Part shown: in pieces, positions 25,697-33,437 of the stretch
Position numbering within the stretch: position 1 is the first letter of the stretch
Layout of the letters: the number at the start of each line of letters is the position of its first letter
Origin: Nonomuraea montanisoli
Lineage (GTDB): Bacteria; Actinomycetota; Actinomycetes; Streptosporangiales; Streptosporangiaceae
DNA: 64,000 bases
Direction of reading: 5' to 3'
NCBI RefSeq assembly: GCF_013363975.1
Contig: NZ_JABWGN010000007.1
Span: 372,001 to 436,000 of the forward strand
Made by a program: the position numbers and the translations under genes
The notes under the pieces: generated by a model
The model's database searches: none
The model's input: only the letters and a program-made list of their open reading frames with translations
What the model was told of the DNA's origin: nothing

Positions 25697-26000
25697 GCCT
25701 CTTAGACGTACCGGACCGGCCGGCGGCTCACGAGTCCTGGCGCGTGGTAGACACGCGTTCGACGACCTCGACTGGCAGGCGGTCGAGGCCGCGCTGCCCC
25801 ACACCGACGACGAGCGGGAGGAAGGCTGGTACGGCTACCCGCTCGTCGGCGAGGTGACCCGGCTCGACCTCAGGCCGGCGCGGTCCGTGGGCGGCGCGGT
25901 GGTCTCGGTCGAGGTGCGCGGTGTCGTGGACGACGTGCTCCGGGGGCAGCTGGAGCTCGCCTGCGACATAGCCGCCACGTACGACATGAGGCCCAGGTAG
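25695..26000 (+). CDS. Small conserved protein of unknown function
   Basis: 101 aa. Protein-like core FDDLDWQAVEAALPHTDDER and EEGWYGYPLVGEVTRLDLRP, then GGAVVSVEVRGVVDDVLRGQ. I recall similar short actinobacterial proteins but no function. The only in-frame ATG (25695) overlaps the start of the secreted protein gene on the other strand by two bases, so the true start may be a non-ATG codon further in. Confidence 0.5.
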   Translation: MPLRRTGPAGGSRVLARGRHAFDDLDWQAVEAALPHTDDEREEGWYGYPLVGEVTRLDLRPARSVGGAVVSVEVRGVVDDVLRGQLELACDIAATYDMRPR

Positions 26001-26042
26001 GGGAGAGGGTCCCGAGCCTGGGCCCCGCCGCTGCCCCGGCCG

Positions 26043-26456
26043 CTACGCGGAGCGAGGGCCGCCCGGAGCGATCCCGCCCTGAGCGATCCCGCCCCGAGCG
26101 ATCCCGCCCCGAGCGATCCCGCCCGGAGCGATTCCGCCCGGGGTGGGGAGCAGGTCCGCGAACAGCTCGTCCCTGGAGGCCGCCGCGGCGTCCTCGGCTG
26201 TCGTGACCGCCGTGAGGATGGCGTGGGCCAGGCTCGTCGCGTCGAGCCGTCTCCGGCTGCGCGGAGAGATCTCCAGCCGCACGAGGGTGCCGACCGCGTC
26301 GGTGAAGGCCGTGATCCCGCCGTCGTCGGCCCGGCCGGAGAACTCGGCGGCGCTCCATTCCTCCACCCTGGCCTCCGCTCGCGCGGCGGCGGAGATCAGC
26401 GCGTCCAGCCGCGCCTGCGCCTCCTCGAACTCCTTGATCCCGTCAGGCCCTTCCAT
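26043..26456 (-). CDS. YbaB/EbfC-like protein with GGIAP repeats
   Basis: 137 aa. The N-terminal helix (EEAQARLDALISAAARAEAR), then a strand-rich middle (GGITAFTDAVGTLVRLEISP) and a helix resemble the YbaB/EbfC DNA-binding fold as found in ESX-linked actinobacterial genes. The C-terminal tail consists of five GGIA(P/R/Q) pentapeptides encoded by 15-bp tandem repeats. Last gene of the minus-strand operon from 28232, three bases after the second YbaB-like gene. Confidence 0.7.
   Translation of the reverse strand: MEGPDGIKEFEEAQARLDALISAAARAEARVEEWSAAEFSGRADDGGITAFTDAVGTLVRLEISPRSRRRLDATSLAHAILTAVTTAEDAAAASRDELFADLLPTPGGIAPGGIARGGIARGGIAQGGIAPGGPRSA
26066..26140. repeat. Five 15-bp tandem repeats
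   Basis: Unit GAGCGATCCCGCCCC, five in-register copies with single-base differences (26066-26080 to 26126-26140). They encode the GGIA(P/R/Q) pentapeptides at the C-terminus of the YbaB-like protein. Multiple of three, so length changes stay in frame. Confidence 0.9.
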
Positions 26457-26459
26457 CGC

Positions 26460-26855
26460 TCAGTCTCCTAGCAGCACGTTGCGGATGTAACCGTCGAGCG
26501 GGTCGGCGGCGTCGGCGCTCGTGGTGCCCCGCGCCGGGCCCGCGAGATCCTCGACGACCTCCGTCAGCCGGTCGCCCATCGCGCGGTGAGCCGCGGCGAT
26601 CGCCTCCTGGACGGCATGCGCGAGCTGCACGTGGTCGAGGCCGCGCAGGCCGCGCGGATCGATGGACAGCCCGCGCAGGCGCCCGCTGCCGCTCACCTCG
26701 GCGCGGACCACTCCTGACGGGTCGGTGCCCGCCAGCCGCTCCTCCTCCAGCCCGCTCAACGCCTCGTTCAGGGCGCGATTCCAGCCGTCGGCCTCGCGCA
26801 GCAGGCGGGTGAGGTCCTCCGGCCCGTTCGCGGCGAACGCCTTGACGTCCCTCAT
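26460..26855 (-). CDS. YbaB/EbfC-family protein
   Basis: 131 aa. Pattern of YbaB/EbfC: N-terminal helix DLTRLLREADGWNRALNEAL, strands GVVRAEVSGSGRLRGLSIDP, then a helix DHVQLAHAVQEAIAAAHRAM. Family members are nucleoid-associated; in Actinobacteria, YbaB-like genes often lie next to WXG100/ESX genes. The start overlaps the stop of the 298-aa gene (ATGA at 26852-26855). Confidence 0.75.
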   Translation of the reverse strand: MRDVKAFAANGPEDLTRLLREADGWNRALNEALSGLEEERLAGTDPSGVVRAEVSGSGRLRGLSIDPRGLRGLDHVQLAHAVQEAIAAAHRAMGDRLTEVVEDLAGPARGTTSADAADPLDGYIRNVLLGD

Positions 26856-27748
26856 GTGGCGCTCCTGGCCGGCGGGTGGCTCTTGGCCGGGGCGTCGGTC
26901 TTGGACATGGGGACCCAGTACTCGTCCACCTGGGCGGGGTCCGCGATCGCGTCGGTGAGGTGCAGGTCGCGCGCGCCCCGTGCCGGGTCACCGGAGCGAT
27001 AGAAGGCGCCTCTCAGGTCGTTGAGCTTCAGCTCCAGCTTGTTGAGCTCGCTCTCGTACTTGGTGTAGACGTCGGCGAACTGCTTGACGAGGTTGCCGAG
27101 CCCGCTGAGGAACAGGGTGATCTGGCTCATCAGGGCGATCCTGCCGAGGGGGTGGGCGCTCATCGTGGCCACCGCGCGCAGGAGGGGGGCCGAGGCGGCG
27201 TACAACCCGAACACCGACAGGTCGTAATCCATCACCTCCTTGTACTGGCTGTGCATCGTGCTGCTCATCTCACCGGAGATCTTGCCGAGCTGGCCGTACA
27301 GGCCGTTGACGTTGAAGCGGACGTACTGCTGGAGGGTCTGCTGCGCCAGGCCCTTCCAGTTGGGCGTGATGTCGTCGAAGAACGAGCGCCACAGGTCGGA
27401 CCGGCTGCCCTCCAGCGCCCCGGCCATGTCCTTCCACAGCTCGCGGCGCAGGTAGAACAGGAACGGGTTGCCCATGTTGAGGGTGGCCGCCACGTCGAGC
27501 GCGAGCGCGGCCACGCCGAGCCCCGAGACGGCCATCGCGGCCCGGTTGCTCTGGCGCAGTGGGTTCAGCCCCTGGAGCAGCCGCCGGTAGAAGCCGGGGT
27601 CGGCAGGCTGCGCGGGGCTGATCGTGATGGTCCGCTGCACGGTGCCGTGGGCGTTGGTGATGTGCAGTTGCCGGTCGCCCGGGGGCGCGGTGTGACCCGG
27701 CAGGATGAGCTTCGGCGGTTCGCCCGATGGACCCGACGGAACCGTCAT
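26852..27748 (-). CDS. Large WXG/ESX-associated-like protein
   Basis: 298 aa, no signal peptide. Residues about 65-90 are hydrophobic (AAMAVSGLGVAALALDVAAT). The rest is helical with spaced W (RRELWKDM, SDLWRSFFDD, TPNWKGL) and a coiled-coil-like segment KYESELNKLELKLNDLRGAF. It resembles alpha-helical ESX (type VII) substrates or their partners, but no clear family. Middle gene of the operon, between YbaB-like genes and the 156-aa gene. Confidence 0.55.
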   Translation of the reverse strand: MTVPSGPSGEPPKLILPGHTAPPGDRQLHITNAHGTVQRTITISPAQPADPGFYRRLLQGLNPLRQSNRAAMAVSGLGVAALALDVAATLNMGNPFLFYLRRELWKDMAGALEGSRSDLWRSFFDDITPNWKGLAQQTLQQYVRFNVNGLYGQLGKISGEMSSTMHSQYKEVMDYDLSVFGLYAASAPLLRAVATMSAHPLGRIALMSQITLFLSGLGNLVKQFADVYTKYESELNKLELKLNDLRGAFYRSGDPARGARDLHLTDAIADPAQVDEYWVPMSKTDAPAKSHPPARSAT

Positions 27749-27761
27749 CGCGGATTCCTCC

Positions 27762-28232
27762 TCACGCGGGGGTGCTGTGGTGGTCGGCGGCGGCGTAGTT
27801 GTCGGCGGCCTTGACGATCTTGCCGCTGTCGGTGCGCAACAACCCGGACAGGATGCCGGCGCAGTCCTTCCAGGTGTCGGAGATGATGTTGAACCGGTCG
27901 ACGAACAACAACCCGGCTATGGGCACGCCGGCCATGGGGGTGAGCTGCCAGCCCTCGAAGCGGGGAGTCCAGTGCTTGACGGTGTCCACGCCGGTGGCCG
28001 AGCTGTCCATGGTGCCGGCGAACTTCCGCACGAACGCCTCGTTGACGTCGTAGCCGCCGGGGCCGCGGCCCGTGTCGTCCGGTATCGCCGCCTGTCGGGC
28101 GGACGCGGCCCGTGCCGGCTGCGCTCGCAGGCTCTGCGGGAGGCAGGCGGGTGGCGGGCAGGCGGGGGTGTGGGGGCACGGGCTCACCATGGACGGCGAA
28201 CTGACCGTGAGTGACTGAAGATCATCTGACAC
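27762..28232 (-). CDS. ESX-associated-like protein, first gene of operon
   Basis: 156 aa from GTG 28232, or about 142 aa from an internal ATG at 28190. The N-terminal 50 residues are Pro/Ala-rich and doubtful. The conserved-looking core is FVRKFAGTMDSSATGVDTVK and WKDCAGILSGLLRTDSGKIV, ending KAADNYAAADHHSTPA, which resembles ESX-linked WXG-like helical hairpins with a YxxxD-like tail (NYAAAD). Upstream, TGATAC lies close to the GTG, fitting a leaderless start. Confidence 0.55.
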   Translation of the reverse strand: MSDDLQSLTVSSPSMVSPCPHTPACPPPACLPQSLRAQPARAASARQAAIPDDTGRGPGGYDVNEAFVRKFAGTMDSSATGVDTVKHWTPRFEGWQLTPMAGVPIAGLLFVDRFNIISDTWKDCAGILSGLLRTDSGKIVKAADNYAAADHHSTPA

Positions 28233-28384
28233 GCGCTCTTTGTATCATCACCGTTCAGAGTCGCCGGAGGCGCCCGTGTCCTGAGGTGCATCATTCGTTT
28301 GCCGCCCCTTGGCGTCCATGAGCGGATGCCAGGGGTACGTCCCCCCTCGTGGGGCGATCTTCGGGCCCCGGAGGGAGGACGACC

Positions 28385-28669
28385 ATGTACGCGACGGTAC
28401 GCCGATACGAGGGAGTCACCGATCCCGCCGAGGCGGGACGCCGGGTGAAGGAGGAGTTCCTGCCGCTCCTCCGCGACGTCCCCGGGTTCGTGGCCTACTA
28501 CTGGGTCGACGCCGGGGACGGGGTGATGCTGTCCACCAGCGTCTTCGAGGACGAGGCCGGGGCCGAGGAGTCCACCAAGCGGGCCGCCGACTACGTGCGG
28601 GAGAGCATGGCCTCCCTGCTGCCGAACGCTCCTCAGGTCACGGCGGGGGAGGTCGTGGCGGCCGGGTAG
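28385..28669 (+). CDS. Antibiotic biosynthesis monooxygenase-like small protein
   Basis: 94 aa, a single ferredoxin-like (dimeric alpha/beta barrel) domain: MYATVRRYEGVTDPAEAG, FLPLLRDVPGFVAYYWVDAG and MLSTSVFEDEAGAEESTKRA. This is the ABM/YdhR-like pattern. GGAGGGAGGA immediately upstream is a strong ribosome binding site fixing the ATG at 28385. Convergent with the reductase gene at 28683; function unknown. Confidence 0.8.
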   Translation: MYATVRRYEGVTDPAEAGRRVKEEFLPLLRDVPGFVAYYWVDAGDGVMLSTSVFEDEAGAEESTKRAADYVRESMASLLPNAPQVTAGEVVAAG

Positions 28670-28682
28670 CGCCCGGCCCCGG

Positions 28683-29525
28683 TCAGAGCGCCCCGGCGCC
28701 GAAGTCCGCGGCGTGGTCGCGGGCCCACTCGCCGTACGTCCGGGCGGGCCGGCCGGTGACCTTCGCGACCGTGTCCGTGGGCGGCGCTGGCCGGTCCACG
28801 GCGGCGGCGGTCTCGCGGATCACGGCCTCGGCGACCTGCGGCGTCGTCCAGGCGCTGAGCTCCGCCCGGTAGTGCTCCAGATCCTGGACGTCGAAGCGGA
28901 CCGGGCGGCCGACGGCATCGCCGATCAGCTCGGCCTGACGCCTGCGGGTGACCAGTTCCGGCCCGGTCAGCGTGTACGCCGCGCCCTCGTGCCCCGGCTC
29001 GGTCAGGGCGCGGACGGCGACCGCCGCGATGTCGGCCTCGTGCACGGGCGCCGACCGTGACTCCGGGAACGGGTCCCGTACCACCCCCTCGGCCCGGACA
29101 GAGGGGGCCCACTGCAGCGTGTTGGTGGCGAACCCGCCCGGTCGCAGGAACGTCCAGGCGACGCCGGAGCGGGTCACGGCCCGCTCCGCGTCGCCGTGCA
29201 TGCGGCTGATCGCGTCGGCCGAGGCGGGATCGTGGAGCAGCGCGGACAGCAGGACGATGTGCTCGACCCCGGCGGACGCGGCGGCGGCGACGAAGTCGTC
29301 CACGCCGCGCGGCTCGGCGTACAGGAAGACCTTGCCGACGCCCGCGAGCGCCTGGTCGAAGGTGCCCGGGTCGGCGAGGTCGCAGTGCGTCGTCTCCACC
29401 CCGGCGGGCACGCGGGCCGCGCCCGGGTCGCGGCCGGCCGCGCGGATCGGCTGTCCCGCGGCGAGAAGCTGTCGTACGAGGCTGCGCGCGACGTGTCCGC
29501 GCGCTCCGGTGACCAGAATCGTCAT
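28683..29525 (-). CDS. NmrA-like NAD(P)-binding reductase
   Basis: 280 aa atypical short-chain dehydrogenase. N-terminal TILVTGARGHVARSLVRQLL gives the GxxGxxx nucleotide site, and VEHIVLLSALLHDPASADAI plus AYTLTGPELVTRRRQAELIG match the NmrA/SDR-a5 group (quinone oxidoreductase 2-like). ATG at 29525. Divergent from an MmyB-type regulator (84-base gap), a common arrangement where the regulator controls the reductase. Confidence 0.88.
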   Translation of the reverse strand: MTILVTGARGHVARSLVRQLLAAGQPIRAAGRDPGAARVPAGVETTHCDLADPGTFDQALAGVGKVFLYAEPRGVDDFVAAAASAGVEHIVLLSALLHDPASADAISRMHGDAERAVTRSGVAWTFLRPGGFATNTLQWAPSVRAEGVVRDPFPESRSAPVHEADIAAVAVRALTEPGHEGAAYTLTGPELVTRRRQAELIGDAVGRPVRFDVQDLEHYRAELSAWTTPQVAEAVIRETAAAVDRPAPPTDTVAKVTGRPARTYGEWARDHAADFGAGAL

Positions 29526-29609
29526 GCGACCAGCCTGGCCGCGGTCCGGAGACGCCGGGTAGGCACCCACGGGCCTGGGACTCGGAGTACCAGGCCATGA
29601 TGGAAGACG

Positions 29610-30467
29610 ATGAACAGGGAGGAACTCGGCGGCTTCCTGCGGAGCAGGCGCGAACGGGTCAGACCCGGCGAGGTGGGGCTGGCTCCCGGCAGCCGGCGCC
29701 AGACACCGGGGCTGCGGCGCGAGGAGGTCGCGCTGCTGGCCGGGATCTCGGTCGACTACTACATCCGGCTGGAGCAGGGCCGCGGGCCCCAGCCGTCCGC
29801 GCAGGTGCTCGCCGCGCTGAGCCGCACGCTTCGCCTGACCGACGACGAGCACGACTACCTGCTGCGCATGGGCGACCAGGCCCCGGCGCGGGCGGGCTCC
29901 TCCTCCGAGGTGCCCGCCAACGCGCTGCGCCTGCTGGACCGCCTCGACGAGTACCCCGCCATGATCGTCAACGTCTGCTGGGACGTGCTCGCGTGGAACG
30001 AGATGGTGGTCGCCCTGATCGGTGACCTGGGAGCCAATCCGCCCCGGGAGCGCAACACGCTGCGATGGCTGTTCGGCGACTCGCCGAGCCGGCCGCACAA
30101 CTGGATCGAGCACGCCCGACAGGCCGTCGCCGACCTGCGGGCCAGCGGCCGCTACCCGGACGACCCCGACGTACGGCAGATCGTGGACGAGTTGACGTCG
30201 ACCAGCCGGCTGTTCCGCGAGCTGTGGGCGGAGCGGGAGGTCGAGGTGCAGCGGACCATGACGAAGAGGACCGTGCACCCCTGGGTGGGGGAGATCGAGC
30301 TCGACTGCGAGATCCTGTCCGTCCCCGGCGGCGACCATCGCATCATCCTCTACACCGCCGCCCCCGGCACGCCCTCCCACGATGCGCTCAAGCGGCTGCG
30401 ATCGTGGCGCGGCCGGCCGCTCAGACATGGCGGATGCGGAATTCCCTCTGGAAATACCGACATATAA
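29610..30467 (+). CDS. XRE-family regulator with MmyB-like ligand domain
   Basis: 285 aa. N-terminal HTH with the group signature RRQTPGLRREEVALLAGISV followed by DYYIRLEQGRGPQPS. The C-terminal part PANALRLLDRLDEYPAMIVN and CWDVLAWNEMVVALIGDL matches the MmyB-like ligand-binding domain, which in a structure from the family binds a fatty acid. Probably regulates the divergent NmrA-like reductase. The final residues (GCGIPSGNTDI) run into the promoter of the next gene. Confidence 0.9.
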   Translation: MNREELGGFLRSRRERVRPGEVGLAPGSRRQTPGLRREEVALLAGISVDYYIRLEQGRGPQPSAQVLAALSRTLRLTDDEHDYLLRMGDQAPARAGSSSEVPANALRLLDRLDEYPAMIVNVCWDVLAWNEMVVALIGDLGANPPRERNTLRWLFGDSPSRPHNWIEHARQAVADLRASGRYPDDPDVRQIVDELTSTSRLFRELWAEREVEVQRTMTKRTVHPWVGEIELDCEILSVPGGDHRIILYTAAPGTPSHDALKRLRSWRGRPLRHGGCGIPSGNTDI

Positions 30468-30481
30468 ACCGAAAGCCTTTT

Positions 30482-30496
30482 TATAGTGATCCGGTG
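30482..30496 (+). promoter_or_regulatory. Leaderless promoter before 30494 gene
   Basis: TATAGT at 30482-30487 in an unusually A/T-rich stretch, six bases before the GTG start at 30494. No Shine-Dalgarno is visible. This spacing is typical of leaderless actinobacterial mRNAs, where transcription begins at the start codon. A -35 element is not obvious. Confidence 0.55.
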
Positions 30497-31465
30497 GAAC
30501 CGGATGATCTGTACAGCCACCTGGTCATTCTCGGCTTGCGGTCCGAAACGGCCCGGGTGTACGTACAGCTGCTCTGGACGCAGCAGACCACCGAGGCGGC
30601 GCTCGCCGAGGCGCTCGACATCAGGCCCGAACGGGCGCGGTCCGCGCTCAAGGAGCTCACCACCTGGGGCCTGGTGGCGCGGCGCGACGCCGGCGACGGC
30701 TTCCGCGCGGTGGTCCCGGAGGTGGGCCTGGAGGCGCTGGTACGGCGGCGGCAGGCCGACGTCGAGCGGGCGCGCATCGCCGTGGGCAACGCCTTCGAGA
30801 CCCACCGCCGCTCGGCCCGCAGGGGCGCCGTCGAGTCGCCGGTCGAGGTGGTCACCGGCCCGGCGGTGAAGCTGCGCATCCGCCAGCTCGTCAACAGCGT
30901 CCGGCACGAGATCCGGCGGCTGGACCGCCCGCCGCACCTGTTCGGAGCCGTCAACAGGGCCGAGATCGAGCAGCTCGCCCGGGGCGTCGCCTACCGGGTG
31001 GTCTACGCGCGGGAGTCGCTGGAGCTGCCCGGCTACCTGGAGGAGAACGTCACGCCGTGCGTGGAGGCCGGAGAGCAGGCGCGGGCCGCGGCTGACCTGC
31101 CGGTGAACATGACCATCCTCGACAAGGACCTGGCGTGGCTGACCAGGCCCGAGGACGGGCAGGACGCGACGCTGACGATCGTCTATTCGGGCGGCCTGCT
31201 GGAGGCGCTGGCCGGCCTGTTCGAGAGCTGCTGGAAGACGGCCATCCCCCTGCACCTGGCGGCCGGGACCGGCCCGTCGGTCAGGGCGGCCGATCGCCGG
31301 CTGCTCGTCCTGCTCAACGCGGGGGTCAGCGACGCCCGGGCGGCCGAGAGCCTGGGGATGAGCCGCAGGACGTTCTACCGCCGGCTGGAACAGCTCATGG
31401 CCCTGACGGCGACGACCACCCGGTTCCAGCTCGCCGTCGCGGCCGCTCAGCGCGGCTGGTTGTAG
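30494..31465 (+). CDS. TrmB/LuxR-type transcriptional regulator
   Basis: 323 aa from GTG 30494; longer upstream frame overlaps the MmyB gene. N-terminal winged HTH (LVILGLRSETARVYVQLLWT, ALDIRPERARSALKELTTWG), TrmB-like. Middle domain of about 170 residues. C-terminal HTH DRRLLVLLNAGVSDARAAES followed by LGMSRRTFYRRLEQLM, LuxR-like. This two-HTH layout is common in actinobacterial regulators beside secondary-metabolite or RiPP genes. Target unknown. Confidence 0.8.
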   Translation: MEPDDLYSHLVILGLRSETARVYVQLLWTQQTTEAALAEALDIRPERARSALKELTTWGLVARRDAGDGFRAVVPEVGLEALVRRRQADVERARIAVGNAFETHRRSARRGAVESPVEVVTGPAVKLRIRQLVNSVRHEIRRLDRPPHLFGAVNRAEIEQLARGVAYRVVYARESLELPGYLEENVTPCVEAGEQARAAADLPVNMTILDKDLAWLTRPEDGQDATLTIVYSGGLLEALAGLFESCWKTAIPLHLAAGTGPSVRAADRRLLVLLNAGVSDARAAESLGMSRRTFYRRLEQLMALTATTTRFQLAVAAAQRGWL

Positions 31466-31493
31466 CCGGAACCCGGCGGAAGGGGACGCAGCG

Positions 31494-32444
31494 GTGAACC
31501 AGCGGACGCCAGAGGAGTTACGCAGGTCCCTCGACGAGGCGCTGGACGCCGGGCCGTTCAGCGTCGCGCTGCGGCTGGCCATCCAGGCCGGCGGCCTGAG
31601 CCTCGACCGCCTCCAGCACCGCCTGCGCGAGCAGGGGATCTCGGTGAGCAGGACCGCGCTGAGCTACTGGCAGTCGGGCCGCACGCAGCCGGAACGCGAG
31701 GAGTCCCTGCGGGCGCTGCGCGCTCTGGAGGAGGTGCTGCACGTGCCGCCCGGGTCGCTCGTCGGCCTGCTCGGGCCGCCGCGGCCCCGGGGGCGGTGGA
31801 CCGGCCAGCAGGCGCCCCGCCCGGCGCGGCCCGACCGGTCGTGGGCCAGGCCGGAGGGCCTGGTGCGGGTGCTGGCGCAGGTGGAGGCCACCGCGGACTG
31901 CCTGGACCACCTGCTCCAACGGCGGCGCAGCACGCTGGTCCGGCTCGACGCGCACCGGCAGATCCGCTCGATGTCCCTGCAGGTGGTGATGGAGGCGCAG
32001 CGCCCGCAGGTGCGGCGCGCGCTCATGGTGCACCACTTCCACATGGCCGGGGTGCCGGGACCGGCGATCGAGCAGGCGCGGGGATGGCGGACCGGCAGGG
32101 TGCGCGCCGACCCGGAGACCGGCTTCGAGGTGCACGAGATGATCCTCGACCGGATCCTCCCGCAGGGCGCGATCACGGTGGCGGAGTACGTGCTCGCCTT
32201 CCCGCCCGGCCACCTCGACCCGTACACCGCCCACCGGGTGGTGCCCGGCACGAGGGAGCTGACCGTGGAGGTGGTCTTCGACCGGGCGGCCCTGCCCGCG
32301 CTCTGCCGCGCCTTCCACCAGCCGTCGGTCGCGCACCCCAGGACCACGACGGAGGAGCTGTGGATCGGCGGCACCGGCACGGCCACCCACACCGTCTTCG
32401 ACCCCGAGCCCGGCATTCACGGCGTGGCCTGGGAGTGGGACTGA
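31494..32444 (+). CDS. Helix-turn-helix regulator (XRE-like)
   Basis: 316 aa. N-terminal HTH-like segment: GGLSLDRLQHRLREQGISVS and RTALSYWQSGRTQPER, then LRALEEVLHVPPGSLVGLLG. The remaining about 230 residues contain RRALMVHHFHMAGVPGPAIE and ITVAEYVLAFPPGHLD and fit no family I know. Follows the TrmB/LuxR-like gene by 28 bases and is probably co-transcribed. Its 3' end overlaps the convergent beta-propeller gene by 28 bases. Confidence 0.7.
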   Translation: MNQRTPEELRRSLDEALDAGPFSVALRLAIQAGGLSLDRLQHRLREQGISVSRTALSYWQSGRTQPEREESLRALRALEEVLHVPPGSLVGLLGPPRPRGRWTGQQAPRPARPDRSWARPEGLVRVLAQVEATADCLDHLLQRRRSTLVRLDAHRQIRSMSLQVVMEAQRPQVRRALMVHHFHMAGVPGPAIEQARGWRTGRVRADPETGFEVHEMILDRILPQGAITVAEYVLAFPPGHLDPYTAHRVVPGTRELTVEVVFDRAALPALCRAFHQPSVAHPRTTTEELWIGGTGTATHTVFDPEPGIHGVAWEWD

Positions 32445-33409
32445 TCCGGGCGCTGGACCACCGCGGGGGAGGAGGCGTCCCGGCGCAGCAGGCGGGGCGC
32501 CCCCGTGCCGTCGGCCGGGACGGCGAACAGCGAGACGCGGCCCCCGTCGTCGGGCCGCGCGTAGGCGACGGTCGCGTCGTCCACCCAGGCCGCCTGGTCG
32601 TCGATCTCGGCCGGTTCCGCCAGCGGGGTCTCGCGCCCGGTCCCCAGGTCCCTGACGTGCAGCCGCCAGCGCGTCCCCACCCGCTTCTTGTAGGCGAGGC
32701 GCGTGCCGTCGGGCGACAGCGAGGGGCACTCCGCGTCGCGCCCGACCGCGGTGAGCGTGCGGCTCGCCAGGTCGCCGCGCAGCAGCCAGATCCGCCGGGC
32801 GGAGCCCATCGTCGCGTAGAAGGTCCGGTCGTCGGCGGCGAACGTGACGCCCCAGAAGTTGCGGTCCTCCCGCTGGTACGGCTTGCCGTCCACGAGGACG
32901 GCGAAGTCCTCCAGCGAGCCGTGCAGCGTGCCGGTACGGGTGTCGTAGATGCCGGTGGTGGTCGCGAAGGCCCCCGGGTTGTAGGAGTCGCCGGTGCGGA
33001 AGACCGTCCAGGCGGTCAGGCGCCCGCTGGGGGAGACGCGCGCCCTGCTGGGCGTGCCGTCGACGCGGACCGGTTCGGCGATCTCCTTGTCGCCGCGCAG
33101 GAACGCCGCCTCGAAACCGGCGGGCACCGCCACGGTACGCAGGCAGATCGTGGTGCCGCCGGCGGTGTAGGAGCGCAGGCAGGTCGGGGCGCGGCGGACC
33201 GGTGCGGCGCCCGGGTCCGTGACCGGGACCTGGGAGAGGGCGCGGCCGTGGTCGAGGAACACCAGGGTCCCCGGTTCCGCCGTGGCCGGGGCGATCGCGG
33301 CCGGTCGCTCGTCCGCCGCGATCGCCCAGGCCACGTAGCCGCCGCCCGCCCCCACGAGCGCCGCGATCGAGCAGATCCCGGCGACGATCCGCAGGCGGTG
33401 GCCGCTCAC
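32417..33409 (-). CDS. Membrane-anchored TolB-like beta-propeller protein
   Basis: 330 aa. One N-terminal transmembrane anchor (RIVAGICSIAALVGAGGGYV) and then a propeller-like region with blades such as ECPSLSPDGTRLAYKKRVGT and SRARVSPSGRLTAWTVF. Two Cys near residues 79-90 may form a disulfide. Such proteins are extracytoplasmic and of mostly unknown role. 28 bases after the MFS gene on the same strand, so probably one operon. Confidence 0.75.
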   Translation of the reverse strand: MSGHRLRIVAGICSIAALVGAGGGYVAWAIAADERPAAIAPATAEPGTLVFLDHGRALSQVPVTDPGAAPVRRAPTCLRSYTAGGTTICLRTVAVPAGFEAAFLRGDKEIAEPVRVDGTPSRARVSPSGRLTAWTVFRTGDSYNPGAFATTTGIYDTRTGTLHGSLEDFAVLVDGKPYQREDRNFWGVTFAADDRTFYATMGSARRIWLLRGDLASRTLTAVGRDAECPSLSPDGTRLAYKKRVGTRWRLHVRDLGTGRETPLAEPAEIDDQAAWVDDATVAYARPDDGGRVSLFAVPADGTGAPRLLRRDASSPAVVQRPDQSHSQATP

Positions 33410-33437
33410 GACGTCTCCTTTCCGCGGCCGTGGATGC

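Noticed and set aside
28683..30428. 581-codon frame extending the NmrA-like reductase
   Set aside because: The upstream part is antisense to the MmyB regulator. The glycine motif begins right after ATG 29525.
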